From Frigidibacter sp. RF13 (lineage in GTDB: Bacteria > Pseudomonadota > Alphaproteobacteria > Rhodobacterales > Rhodobacteraceae), in NCBI RefSeq assembly GCF_026626305.1, contig NZ_JAPNUE010000002.1:372001-436000 (forward strand): a DNA stretch of 64,000 nucleotides, written 5' to 3'. A model generated the notes under the pieces. The model was given only the letters and a program-made list of their open reading frames with translations, was not told the origin of the DNA and did not search any database. Below, in pieces: positions 37,978 through 45,813 of this stretch. Within the stretch, counting starts at the first letter, position 1; each line of letters begins with the position of its first letter. Both the position numbers and the translations under genes were made by a program.

Positions 37978-38547
37978 TCACTCCTCCTCGGAAGTATGTT
38001 CTTCGATATGGTCGAACTGGGCTTCGTCCACCTGTTCGGTGGCTTTCTTCTGCCGCAGCATTTCAGCGATAAGGTCGTCGGTCAGGACCAGCTTGGCATC
38101 CGCCAGCCAGTCGAATTTGAGCCCGATCGTGCCTTCCTCGATCTCGATCAGCACCTCGTCGCCCTCGGTGCCGCGCAGCATGCCCTTGAAGCGCTTGCGC
38201 CCGTCGATCATTTCGGAGGTTTCGATCCGCGCCTCGTAGCCCGACCAGAGGTCGAAATCCTTCAGCCGGGTCAGCGGTCGGTCGATGCCGGGCGAGGAGA
38301 CTTCAAGCGTATAGGCATCCTCGATCGGGTCTTCCACGTCGAGAATGGCCGAGACGGCGGTGGAAATCTTGCCGCAATCATCGACATCGATGCCGCCATC
38401 AGGACGGTCGGCCATGATCTGCAGGGTCTTCGTATTGCCGCCCATCAGGCGCATGCGCACCAGTTCGAACCCCAGCCCTTCGATGACGGGGGTCACGATC
38501 TCGGCCAGGCGCCGGTCGATGGCGGTTTTCGCGATGAGGTCGGTCAT
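37978..38547 (-). CDS. rimP: Ribosome maturation factor RimP
   Basis: A 189-residue 30S assembly factor. The N-terminal alpha/beta domain has [17 protein letters not shown] and the DVDDCGKIS element; [15 protein letters not shown] is the family signature; the C-terminal part is an SH3-like barrel with an acidic tail. ATG 38547 follows GGAAG. It is the first gene of the operon, with a promoter and a terminator-like hairpin directly upstream. Confidence 0.95.
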   Translation of the reverse strand: MTDLIAKTAIDRRLAEIVTPVIEGLGFELVRMRLMGGNTKTLQIMADRPDGGIDVDDCGKISTAVSAILDVEDPIEDAYTLEVSSPGIDRPLTRLKDFDLWSGYEARIETSEMIDGRKRFKGMLRGTEGDEVLIEIEEGTIGLKFDWLADAKLVLTDDLIAEMLRQKKATEQVDEAQFDHIEEHTSEEE

Positions 38548-38559
38548 CGGTGGCTTCCA

Positions 38560-38586
38560 AAACAAAAAGCGGGCCAGAGGGCCCGC
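38560..38586 (-). terminator. Attenuator-like terminator in the rimP leader
   Basis: On the minus strand, GCGGGCC-CTCT-GGCCCGC is a perfect 7-bp GC stem followed by TTTTTGTTTT, ending about 13 bases before the rimP start codon. A second hairpin (arms 38602-38607 and 38619-38624) precedes it. Both lie after the predicted promoter, so the terminator acts on the rimP transcript itself. Confidence 0.65.
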
Positions 38587-38640
38587 CGCACTTTCCGGTG
38601 GGCTGCGAGTTTGGACCCCGCAGCGCCTCTGTTGAGTGGC

Positions 38641-38669
38641 GATATAGGGGAAAGGGGGAAAGGATGCAA
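38641..38669 (-). promoter_or_regulatory. Predicted sigma-70 promoter of the rimP-nusA-infB operon
   Basis: Read on the minus strand, TTGCAT (38664-38669), 17 bases, TATATC (38641-38646). Spacing is ideal. The start of transcription would be near 38634, giving a leader of about 87 nt before rimP. Confidence 0.5.
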
Positions 38670-38697
38670 GGAATGAATCGGTTCCGCGCTGCCCGCT

Positions 38698-39675
38698 TCA
38701 GCCCCTCAACCCGTCCATCACCCGCACCAGCTCGGCGCTGATGCCGGTTTCCGACAGGGCGTGACCGGCGGCGGGGATCAGGCGCAGGTCGGCTTTCTTC
38801 CAGCCCTGGGCCAGCTGGAAGGCCGAGAGCGGCGGGCAGATCATGTCGTGGCGGCCCTGCACTATCACGGCGGGGATAGGCTCGATCCGGGCGCGGTCGC
38901 GCAGGATCTGGCCGTCTTCCTCCAGAAAGCCCTTGTTGAGGAAATAGTGATTCTCGAGCCGCGCGAAGGCGCGGGCATAGTCGGGGGGTGCCTCGCCGGT
39001 CTGGCCGTCGCTTTCGATCGAGGCGAGCGCATTTTCCCAGCCGACCCAGGCGCGGGAAAAGCGCGTCTCCTCGACGAAGTCCCCCGAGAAGAGCCGGCGG
39101 TGATAGGCGGCGATCAGGTCATGCTGTTCGTCTTCAGGGATCATCCCCGAAAAGCGCTGCCAGAGGTCGGGCCAGAAGGTGCCCGCGCCGCCGCCGTAGA
39201 ACCAGTCAAGCTCGCGCTGCATCATCAGGAAGACGCCGCGCAGGATCAGATGGGTAACTCGGTCGGGGTGCGCCTCGGCGTAGAGTAGCGCCAGCGTCGC
39301 GCCCCAGCTGCCGCCGAAGACCGCCCATCTGTCGATGCCGAGGCCGGTGCGGATAAGCTCGATGTCTGCGACAAGGTCCCAGGTGGTGTTGGCCTCGACC
39401 GAGGCATGGGGGCGCGAGCGCCCACAGCCGCGCTGGTCGAAAAGCACGATCCGGTAGTGCGCGGGGTCGAAATAGCGCCGCATCGCGGGAGAGGTGCCGC
39501 CGCCGGGGCCGCCGTGCAGCACCACGACCGGCTGGCCCGCCGGATGGCCGCATTGTTCGACATAGATCTCATGCCCGCCCGGCACGGCGATCATCCGCCG
39601 GTCAAAGGGCTCGATCTGGGGGTAAAGCGAGAGCCCCCCGATACCTGCGCGTTTTTGCCCTGCGGTCCGATCCAT
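38698..39675 (-). CDS. pip: Prolyl aminopeptidase
   Basis: A 325-residue alpha/beta-hydrolase that removes N-terminal proline from peptides in the cytosol. The oxyanion motif is [12 protein letters not shown], the nucleophile elbow [10 protein letters not shown], the acid and base lie in [11 protein letters not shown] and [22 protein letters not shown] and [10 protein letters not shown] are S33-family signatures. ATG 39675 is used because the conserved N-terminus follows. TATATA at 39684-39689 lies 8-14 bases before it, so a short or leaderless transcript is possible. It is divergent from ubiG. Confidence 0.93.
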   Translation of the reverse strand: MDRTAGQKRAGIGGLSLYPQIEPFDRRMIAVPGGHEIYVEQCGHPAGQPVVVLHGGPGGGTSPAMRRYFDPAHYRIVLFDQRGCGRSRPHASVEANTTWDLVADIELIRTGLGIDRWAVFGGSWGATLALLYAEAHPDRVTHLILRGVFLMMQRELDWFYGGGAGTFWPDLWQRFSGMIPEDEQHDLIAAYHRRLFSGDFVEETRFSRAWVGWENALASIESDGQTGEAPPDYARAFARLENHYFLNKGFLEEDGQILRDRARIEPIPAVIVQGRHDMICPPLSAFQLAQGWKKADLRLIPAAGHALSETGISAELVRVMDGLRG

Positions 39676-39724
39676 GATTGGACTATATAAGCCTTCGAAG
39701 TGCCCCGCCACCCGGAGAAGAGTG

Positions 39725-40462
39725 ATGAGCCCCACCACCGTCGACCCCGCCGAGATCGCGAAATTCGAGGCGATGGCCGCCGAATGGTGGGACGTGGGCG
39801 GCAAGTTCAAACCCCTGCACATGATGAACCCGGTCAGGCTCGACTATATCTGCGCCCAGATCGCCGCCGAGTTCGGCCGCGACCTGACCGCGCCGCGCCC
39901 GTTCGAGGGGCTGAGGCTCCTCGATATCGGCTGCGGCGGGGGGCTCTTGTCGGAACCGATGGCGCGGCTTGGCGCCACGGTCGTGGGCGCCGATGCGGCG
40001 GAGGGCAATATTCCCGTCGCGCGGCTTCATGCCGAACAATCTGGGCTGACCATCGATTATCGCCATACGACCGCCGAGGCACTGGCCGAGGCGGGCGAGG
40101 CGTTCGACGTCGTGCTGGCGATGGAGATCGTCGAACATGTGGCCGACCCGCAGGGATTCACCACCACCTGCCACGACCTTCTGAAGCCCGGTGGGCTGAT
40201 GGTCATGTCGACGCTCAATCGCACGGCAAAGAGTTTCCTCGCCGCCATCATCGGCGCGGAATGGGTGATGCGCTGGCTGCCGAAGGGCACGCATGACTGG
40301 CAGAAATTCATCACGCCGGAGGAGCTCTATGGGCTGATCCGGACCGCGGGACTTGATCCGGTGGACCGCAAGGGCTTCGTCTTCAATCCGGTCAGCTGGC
40401 AATGGTCGGTGTCGGAACGCGACCTCGCGGTCAATTACGTCACCGCCAGCGTGCGGCGTTAG
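39725..40462 (+). CDS. ubiG: Ubiquinone biosynthesis O-methyltransferase
   Basis: A 245-residue SAM-dependent methyltransferase for both O-methylation steps of ubiquinone synthesis. Motif I is [36 protein letters not shown] and LFISTLNRT-type [10 protein letters not shown] follow; the C-terminal [14 protein letters not shown] and [11 protein letters not shown] are UbiG-specific. ATG 39725 with GGAGAAGAG upstream is preferred over an in-frame start 17 codons earlier. Confidence 0.95.
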   Translation: MSPTTVDPAEIAKFEAMAAEWWDVGGKFKPLHMMNPVRLDYICAQIAAEFGRDLTAPRPFEGLRLLDIGCGGGLLSEPMARLGATVVGADAAEGNIPVARLHAEQSGLTIDYRHTTAEALAEAGEAFDVVLAMEIVEHVADPQGFTTTCHDLLKPGGLMVMSTLNRTAKSFLAAIIGAEWVMRWLPKGTHDWQKFITPEELYGLIRTAGLDPVDRKGFVFNPVSWQWSVSERDLAVNYVTASVRR

Positions 40463-40469
40463 GGTCGCT

Positions 40470-40512
40470 TGGGGGCGCTGCCCCCAGACCCCCGGGATAT
40501 TTGAAAGCGAAA
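40470..40512 (+). repeat. Intergenic GC-hairpin/GGGATATTTG repeat, copy D
   Basis: TGGGGGC-GCT-GCCCCCA hairpin (40470-40486) followed by GACCCCCGGGATATTTGAAAG. It lies between convergent ubiG and the MarR gene, with the AT-rich end nearer the MarR stop. Confidence 0.75.
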
Positions 40513-40533
40513 GAGAGGGGGAAGAGCGCCTTC

Positions 40534-40974
40534 CTATTCCTCTTCCAGAAGCAGGCGCAGGTCGCGCAGCACCGGCAGCGCGGCGCGCACCTTCTCGACC
40601 CCGATCGAGCGGACGACATCACCGATCACCGGGGCGACGGCGGCCAGCGCCGCATCGCGGGCTGCGCGGCCCGAGGGGCTGATCGAGACGAACTTGCGCC
40701 GCGCATCGTCCCAGTCGGGGCGGATATGGATATGGCCTGCCCATTCGAGTTTCGACAAAGTGTTGGTCATCGCGCCGCGGGTGACATGGAAAGCATCGGC
40801 AAGCTGGGCGGGGCTTTTCTCGGCCCCGGCATGGGCGAGGTGGTTGAGCACCGCGAAATGCGAGATTTCCATGCCCTTGGGCAGCATCTTCGACAGCCGG
40901 TTGCGCGCCAGCTGGTCGGCGGTGAAGACCTCTGAAAAGAGCGTGACGGCGAGCGCTTCGGTCGGGTCAGACAT
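40534..40974 (-). CDS. MarR-family transcriptional regulator
   Basis: A 146-residue winged-helix regulator. The recognition part is QLADAFHVTRGAMTNTLSKLEWAGHIHI, followed by the wing DWDDARRKFVSISPSGRAARDAA. MarR dimers usually repress genes near their own promoter and release on binding small phenolic or redox signals. Its start lies inside the end of the nitrilase gene (8-base overlap), so it is expressed with that gene and the upstream grxC rather than from a separate promoter. Confidence 0.88.
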   Translation of the reverse strand: MSDPTEALAVTLFSEVFTADQLARNRLSKMLPKGMEISHFAVLNHLAHAGAEKSPAQLADAFHVTRGAMTNTLSKLEWAGHIHIRPDWDDARRKFVSISPSGRAARDAALAAVAPVIGDVVRSIGVEKVRAALPVLRDLRLLLEEE

Positions 40975-41803
40975 CAGGGCCCTCGAACGGACGGTCGTGC
41001 GTGAGGGAGGGCACGCGCGCGCGGGCTGCCCTGACCTGCGACAGGTCGAGATCGACGAAGGTCACGCCGGGTTCGATGCCGCCGTCGGCAAGAACCTCGC
41101 CCCAAGGCGCCACGGCCAGCGAATGGCCATGGGTGCGGCGCGGTTTGCCATTGTGGGCGGCATGGGTGCCGCATTGCGCGGGCGCCAGCACGAAACAGCC
41201 GTTTTCGATGGCGCGGGCGCGGAGCAGGCTTTCCCAATGCGCCGCACCCGTCGTGTCGTTGAAGGCGGCAGGAGCGGTCAGAATCTCTGCTCCCGCCTGG
41301 GCGAGGCGGCGGTAGAGATGGGGAAAGCGCACGTCGTAGCAGACGGACATGCCGATCTTCGCGAAGGGGGTTTCGGCCAGCACCGCGCGGGTGCCGGGCC
41401 GGTAGCCCGAGGATTCGCGATAGTGCTCGGTCTCCGACACGTTCACGTCAAACATGTGGATCTTGTCATAGCGCGCCGCGACCGACCCGTCGGGCGCGAT
41501 CAGGAAGGAGCGGTTGGCGAAGCGGCCATCCGCGTCGTGGGTCAAAAGCCCGAGCGAGCCGATCAGAAGCCAGATGCCCGCCGACTGTGCTTCCTCGCGG
41601 AGCGCGGCGAGGGTTTCGTCCGCCTCCTCATGCCGCAGGACGCGGCGCTGGTGGGCGCGGTCGGACGACAGGCAGTTCGTCACCTCGGGCGTCAGGATAA
41701 AGCCCGCGTCGCCCTTGACCGCCTCGCGCACCATGGCGAGCGTGACCGGCAGGTTCGCTGCCGGATCGTCGGTGACCGAGAGCTGAAGAAGGGCCGCGCG
41801 CAT
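40967..41803 (-). CDS. Carbon-nitrogen hydrolase (nitrilase/Nit family)
   Basis: A 278-residue amidase with the Glu-Lys-Cys triad visible in FILTPEVTN, DKIHMFDV and SVCYDVRFPHL. It belongs to the Nit1/Nit2-like branch (RSFLIAPDGSVAARYDKIHMF; HWESLLRARAIENGCFVLAPAQCG). Close homologues hydrolyse deaminated glutathione or omega-amidated keto acids; its location next to glutaredoxin is consistent with deaminated-glutathione repair, which is inference. It is 3 bases from grxC and overlaps the MarR gene by 8 bases. Confidence 0.9.
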   Translation of the reverse strand: MRAALLQLSVTDDPAANLPVTLAMVREAVKGDAGFILTPEVTNCLSSDRAHQRRVLRHEEADETLAALREEAQSAGIWLLIGSLGLLTHDADGRFANRSFLIAPDGSVAARYDKIHMFDVNVSETEHYRESSGYRPGTRAVLAETPFAKIGMSVCYDVRFPHLYRRLAQAGAEILTAPAAFNDTTGAAHWESLLRARAIENGCFVLAPAQCGTHAAHNGKPRRTHGHSLAVAPWGEVLADGGIEPGVTFVDLDLSQVRAARARVPSLTHDRPFEGPDV

Positions 41804-41806
41804 CCG

Positions 41807-42064
41807 TCAGGCCGCGAGCATCGGGTCGAGCTTGCCCGCCCGGTCGAGCGCATGGAGATCGTCCGACCCGCCCACATGCACGCCGCCGATGAATATCTGC
41901 GGCACGGTGGTGCGGCCACGCGCGCGCTGGATCATCTCGGCCCGGCGGACAGGTTCGCGGCCGATATCGGTTTCCTCGAACGCCACGCCCTTGCGGGAGA
42001 GAAGCGCCTTGGCGGCATGGCAATAGGGGCAATAGCCCTTGGTATAGATTTCGACGCGCGGCAT
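41807..42064 (-). CDS. grxC: Glutaredoxin 3
   Basis: An 85-residue dithiol glutaredoxin with the active site GYCPYCHAAK, the cis-Pro segment TTVPQIFIGGVHVGGSDDL and a compact thioredoxin fold. It reduces protein disulfides and mixed disulfides with glutathione. Full length for GrxC. It lies between comF (34 bases upstream) and the nitrilase gene (3 bases downstream). Confidence 0.95.
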   Translation of the reverse strand: MPRVEIYTKGYCPYCHAAKALLSRKGVAFEETDIGREPVRRAEMIQRARGRTTVPQIFIGGVHVGGSDDLHALDRAGKLDPMLAA

Positions 42065-42098
42065 GGCGGATCCCTTGGTTCGGCGTGACTATAGGGAT

Positions 42099-42821
42099 TT
42101 AGGCGTCCTTCGCAACGCGCGCCAGCGCCAGAACGGAAACGTGAGAGGCCCCTGCGGCAAGGCAGGCATCCGCTGCCGCGGCGAAGGTGGCGCCCGAGGT
42201 CATCACATCGTCGACGATCAGCACATGGCGACCGCCGAGGCGGTGACGGCGGCGGGGATGGGCGCGGATCGCGCCCTGAAGATTGCGGAAGCGCGTGTCG
42301 CGGTCCTTGCCTTCCTGGCTGTCGGTCTTGCGGGCGCGAATCAGAAGATCGGGGCAATGGTCGAGACCGAGGCTGCGCGCCAGCGCGCGGGAGAGAAGGG
42401 CGGATTGATTGTAGCGGCGGCGGAGAAGCCGCAGCCAGTGGAGCGGCACGGGCGCCACCAGCATGTCGGGCACGAGGATCGGGCGGACCGCGTTTGCAAG
42501 CCAGCCAGCCATCGGGCGCACGAGGTCGAGCCGGTCGCCGTGCTTCAGCGCCAGCACCATCTGGCGGCCCCTGTCACGGTAAAGGAGCGCGGCGCGCCCC
42601 CGTTCCCACGGCCGGGCGATGGTCAGGCAATCGTCGCAATATTCCGCGCGGCCCTCGTCCTCGCCGGGCAGGGGCGTGCCGCAGCGGTCACAGACGAGAC
42701 CGCCGATGAAACCCGTATCGCGCCAACAGGCGGGGCAGAGGCCGAATTCCTCGGCCACCGGCGCCCCGCAGGAGGCGCAGGCGGGCGGAAAGATCAGGCG
42801 CAGCGCGCTTTCTATTCCCAT
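42099..42821 (-). CDS. comF: ComF-family protein (phosphoribosyltransferase)
   Basis: A 240-residue protein. An N-terminal zinc-binding part carries CASCGAP, CPAC, CDRCG and CDDC pairs; the C-terminal phosphoribosyltransferase domain has the PRPP loop VLIVDDVMTSGATF and KTDSQEGKDRDTRFRN. ComF/GntX proteins act in DNA uptake in competent bacteria, and more generally in an uncertain role; no other competence gene is near. It is divergent from the methyltransferase-like gene with a gap of 24 bases. Confidence 0.9.
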   Translation of the reverse strand: MGIESALRLIFPPACASCGAPVAEEFGLCPACWRDTGFIGGLVCDRCGTPLPGEDEGRAEYCDDCLTIARPWERGRAALLYRDRGRQMVLALKHGDRLDLVRPMAGWLANAVRPILVPDMLVAPVPLHWLRLLRRRYNQSALLSRALARSLGLDHCPDLLIRARKTDSQEGKDRDTRFRNLQGAIRAHPRRRHRLGGRHVLIVDDVMTSGATFAAAADACLAAGASHVSVLALARVAKDA

Positions 42822-42845
42822 TTCCGTCCCTTATGGTCGCGGCCC

Positions 42846-43676
42846 ATGTCCGCGCCCGTTTCCGCCCCCCCGCCGCTCACCGACCGCGCCGCCCTTGAGG
42901 CGAACCGCGCGCGTGCGCGGCGGCGGGGCCTTGCGGCCTTCCTGCATGACGAGGCCTTGGCCGAGATTCAGGAAAGGCTCGGATTGGTTAACAGACGGTT
43001 TACGGCGCCCGCGATCGTGACCGGATGGCCGGAGATTTGGGCGGATGCAGTGCCCGCGGCGCGGGTCGTGGCCGATGCGGATGTGCTGGACCTGACAGCG
43101 GGCGCGCATGATCTGGTGATCCATGCGATGGCGCTGCATTGGGCGGCCGATCCGGTCGGACAGGTGATCCAGTGTGCGCGGGCGCTGCGGCCCGACGGGC
43201 TGTTCCTTGCCGTCGCGCCGGGTGGGCGGACGCTGCACGAGTTGCGGGCAAGCCTCGCCGAAGCAGAGGCGGCGGTTACCGGGGGCCTGTCGGCGCGCGT
43301 CCTGCCGATGGCAGAGGTGCGCGATCTGGGCGGGCTGTTGTCGCGGGCAGGGCTCGCCCTGCCGGTCGCCGATGTGGTGGGTCTTTCGGTCAGCTATCGG
43401 TCGATCCGCCATCTTGCCGCCGATCTGAGGGCAATGGGCGAGGGCAATGCGCTGGCCGCCCGGGCGCGCTGCGCCCTGCCGCGCCCTGTGCTGCGCGAAG
43501 CCGAAAGGGTTTACGCGGCGCATTTCCCCGCGCCGGAAGGTCGCATTGCAGCGACGATGGAACTGATGTTCCTCACCGGCTGGGCGCCGCACGAGAGCCA
43601 GCAGAAACCGCTGCGCCCGGGTTCTGCCGTGGCGCGGCTCGCCGATGCGCTGAACGCGCCGCCGCTGAAAGACTGA
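42846..43676 (+). CDS. Methyltransferase-like protein (BioC/NDUFAF5-related)
   Basis: A 276-residue protein. Recognisable parts are RARRRGLAAFLHDEALAEIQERL, the HDLVIHAMALHWAADPVGQ segment, the LRPDGLFLAVAPGGRTLHELR element and FLTGWAPHESQQKPLRPGSA. These match the SAM-dependent NDUFAF5/BioC-type family. The usual glycine-rich SAM motif I is missing: only VVADADVLDLTAG lies where it should be, so catalysis is doubtful. Mitochondrial NDUFAF5 is a complex I assembly factor, hence a possible role in assembly. hemH follows 33 bases later on the same strand. Confidence 0.75.
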   Translation: MSAPVSAPPPLTDRAALEANRARARRRGLAAFLHDEALAEIQERLGLVNRRFTAPAIVTGWPEIWADAVPAARVVADADVLDLTAGAHDLVIHAMALHWAADPVGQVIQCARALRPDGLFLAVAPGGRTLHELRASLAEAEAAVTGGLSARVLPMAEVRDLGGLLSRAGLALPVADVVGLSVSYRSIRHLAADLRAMGEGNALAARARCALPRPVLREAERVYAAHFPAPEGRIAATMELMFLTGWAPHESQQKPLRPGSAVARLADALNAPPLKD

Positions 43677-43709
43677 ACAGACCGAGCCACCGAAAGAGTC
43701 AGGAAGCCG

Positions 43710-44759
43710 ATGACCGACGCGACCCGCCCCCTGCCGCACGCGCCCGCCGATCACCCGAAACTGCCGCCCGCGCGCGTGGGCGTGCTTCTGGCAAATCTCG
43801 GCACGCCCGACGGCTATGATTACTGGTCGATGCGGCGCTATCTGTCGGAGTTTCTGTCCGATCGCCGGGTGATCGATTACCCGCGCTGGAAGTGGCAGCC
43901 GATCCTGCAGCTGATCATCCTGTCGAAGCGCCCGCAGGCCAAGGGCCGCGACTACCAGACGATCTGGAACCATGAGCGGAACGAAAGCCCGCTTCTGACC
44001 ATCACCCGCGACCAGACCGACAAGCTCAGGGCCGAGGCCGAGGCGCGCTGGGGCGGCCGGGTGATGGTCGATTTCTGCATGCGCTACGGCAATCCTTCCA
44101 CCGAAAGTGTGGTGCGGCGGATGGTGGCGGCGGGGTGCGAGAAGATCCTCTTTTTCCCGCTTTATCCGCACTATGCTGGGGCCACGTCGGCCACCGCGAA
44201 CGATCAGTTCTTCCGGGCGCTGATGAAGGAAAAGCGCCAGCCCGCGGCGCGGACCGTCGCGGAATACTTCGACAATCCGCTTTATGTGGACGCGCTCGCG
44301 ACCTCAGTCGAAAAGGCCTATGCGGGGCTCGACCACCGGCCGGACGTGCTGGTGGCCTCCTATCACGGCATGCCGAAACGCTATCTGATGGAGGGCGATC
44401 CCTACCATTGCCAGTGCCAGAAGACGACGCGGCTGCTGCATGAGCGCCTGGGGTGGGACAAGGGGTCGATCGAGACGACCTTCCAGTCGGTCTTCGGGCC
44501 GGAGGAATGGCTGAAGCCCTATACGGTCGAACATGTGGCGGCGCTGGCACGGGCGGGCAAGAAGCGGATCGCGGTGATTTCACCGGCCTTCGCGGCGGAT
44601 TGTATCGAGACGCTGGAGGAAATTCAGGGCGAGATTCGCGAGGCTTTCCTGCATGCGGGCGGCGAGAGTTTCACCTACATTCCCTGCCTGAATGACGGCG
44701 AAGCGCATATTGCCGCGCTTTCAGCGATCATCGCTGAAAATCTTTCGGGCTGGGTCTGA
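43710..44759 (+). CDS. hemH: Ferrochelatase
   Basis: A 349-residue enzyme that inserts Fe2+ into protoporphyrin IX, the last step of heme synthesis. It begins GVLLANLGTPDGYDYWSMRRYL; the catalytic His is in VASYHGMPKRYLMEGDPYHCQCQ; the acidic Glu is in ISPAFAADCIETLEEI. FCMRYGNPSTESV is a family signature. It is weakly or peripherally membrane associated. It shares the transcript with the methyltransferase-like gene and ends at a strong terminator. Confidence 0.95.
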   Translation: MTDATRPLPHAPADHPKLPPARVGVLLANLGTPDGYDYWSMRRYLSEFLSDRRVIDYPRWKWQPILQLIILSKRPQAKGRDYQTIWNHERNESPLLTITRDQTDKLRAEAEARWGGRVMVDFCMRYGNPSTESVVRRMVAAGCEKILFFPLYPHYAGATSATANDQFFRALMKEKRQPAARTVAEYFDNPLYVDALATSVEKAYAGLDHRPDVLVASYHGMPKRYLMEGDPYHCQCQKTTRLLHERLGWDKGSIETTFQSVFGPEEWLKPYTVEHVAALARAGKKRIAVISPAFAADCIETLEEIQGEIREAFLHAGGESFTYIPCLNDGEAHIAALSAIIAENLSGWV

Positions 44760-44871
44760 AGACAGCGGGGCGAAGACGGCAGACCCGGGCGCCTCATCGG
44801 GCCTTTCAGCCCTCTTCGGCGAGGAGGGCCGCAAGGCCGGACGAGCCGCTCCCCGTCCAGTCCGCAAAAGA

Positions 44872-44898
44872 AAAAGGCGACGCGGAGCGTCGCCTTTT
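44872..44898. terminator. Strong bidirectional terminator between hemH and the small-protein gene
   Basis: A 12-bp perfect stem, arms 44872-44883 and 44887-44898 (GGA loop), with AAAA/TTTT at the ends on both strands. It serves convergent hemH and the minus-strand small-protein gene. Confidence 0.85.
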
Positions 44899-44920
44899 CC
44901 TTCTGAAAGATCAGACCCGA

Positions 44921-45100
44921 TCAGTTGCTGGCAGCGGCCGCAACGAGCAGGAGAACGAGCAGCGGAACAACGATGCCGCCAGCCGAGGACGAGGCCTGAG
45001 CTTCGACAACGGTTTCTTCCATGACCGGCTCAGCCATGCCACCGGCGAAAGCCGAGGTGGCAGCCAGGGTGAGGGCGGCAGCAAGCGCGATTTTCTTCAT
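44921..45100 (-). CDS. Small exported membrane-anchored protein, paralogue 1
   Basis: A 59-residue protein. A signal peptide (KKIALAAALTLAATSAFA) is followed by a short acidic segment (EPVMEETVVEAQ) and a hydrophobic C-terminal helix, GGIVVPLLVLLLVAAAASN. It would sit in the membrane with a small periplasmic loop. Its C-terminal 22 residues are identical to those of the next gene, so the pair arose by tandem duplication. ATG 45100 is chosen by the signal peptide. Function unknown. Confidence 0.8.
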   Translation of the reverse strand: MKKIALAAALTLAATSAFAGGMAEPVMEETVVEAQASSSAGGIVVPLLVLLLVAAAASN

Positions 45101-45474
45101 TTGACTATGTCTCCATCCGCGCCCCAGCAGGGATTCATCTGAGGATAACTGGGGCAATTTTGGTTACCTCGTTACGCCGACTAGCGCGAACTGCGGGATA
45201 TGTGCAACACCCCATGTGTGGTCGCGCGAAAAGCTTTCGGGAGCTTCGTCAAAATAGCAACACTCCCGGCGTCCGGTTTTCGCGGCGCCAGGGTGGCAGG
45301 AAACCTTCCCCGGAAGACCAGCCGGATCAGGTAACTATCTGAGTCGGATCGCCACACCGGAAGAACACTCCGGCACCAGAAACACCCGGTGGCAGCGGGG
45401 ATATGTTGCGCCGGGGGCTGCACCCCCGGCGACAGGTCCCAGTCCGGCGCAGAAACCGGCCCGGCACGCTTTGA
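45101..45474. other. Intergenic region between the small paralogues
   Basis: 374 bases without a supportable gene. It contains the 5' leader of paralogue 1, with a 7-bp stem (arms 45121-45127 and 45149-45155), an unrelated AT/GC mixed stretch, and a perfect GC hairpin at 45409-45431 near the 3' end of paralogue 2. Confidence 0.55.
45409..45431 (-). terminator. GC hairpin downstream of paralogue 2
   Basis: CGCCGGGGG-CTGCA-CCCCCGGCG, a perfect 9-bp stem 43 bases after the stop of the second small gene on the minus strand. It lacks a T-run, so 3'-end protection is as likely as termination. Confidence 0.4.
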
Positions 45475-45657
45475 TCAGTTGCTGGCCGCCGCGGCGACGA
45501 GCAGGAGGACGAGCAGCGGAACGACGATGCCGCCGGCCGAAGACGAGGCCGCCGCGTCGGCGATAGGCTTGTCATCCATCACCGGCGGGGCCATGCCGCC
45601 AGCGAAAGCCGAAGTTGCTGCGAGCGTAATGGCAGCAGCAAGCGCAAACTTCTTCAT
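45475..45657 (-). CDS. Small exported membrane-anchored protein, paralogue 2
   Basis: A 60-residue protein: signal KKFALAAAITLAATSAFA, acidic spacer PPVMDDKPIADA, and the same hydrophobic C-terminus as paralogue 1. Differences fall in the spacer (EETVVEAQ versus DDKPIADA), while the signal and membrane helix are nearly the same, which suggests that the hydrophobic parts are under selection. It stands upstream of paralogue 1 on the same strand but has its own leader and probably its own promoter. Function unknown. Confidence 0.8.
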   Translation of the reverse strand: MKKFALAAAITLAATSAFAGGMAPPVMDDKPIADAAASSSAGGIVVPLLVLLLVAAAASN

Positions 45658-45673
45658 GAATATCTCCATCCGT

Positions 45674-45705
45674 GCCCCGTTGGCATGAACCGGAACGACC
45701 GGGGC
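45674..45705 (-). promoter_or_regulatory. Conserved leader stem of the small-protein genes (copy 2)
   Basis: In the 5' leader of paralogue 2, GCCCCG and CGGGGC arms pair; the equivalent leader of paralogue 1 (45121-45155) pairs GCCCCAG with CTGGGGC. Both are followed by CGGATGGAGA just before the start codon. An A-T pair in one copy is G-C in the other, a compensatory change that supports a real RNA stem. Confidence 0.5.
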
Positions 45706-45813
45706 GATGTCTGTCCCTCGGCCACAGGTTGAGCCCGGCACGCGCAGATTTTCAAGCAGAATTTCCGCGCCCGCCGCCGGTGGGGCGGGCGCGCATGTCA
45801 ATTCGGCAACAGG

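Noticed and set aside
39684..39689. TATATA as a firm promoter of pip
   Set aside because: No convincing -35 lies 17 bases upstream, so I mention it only as possible.
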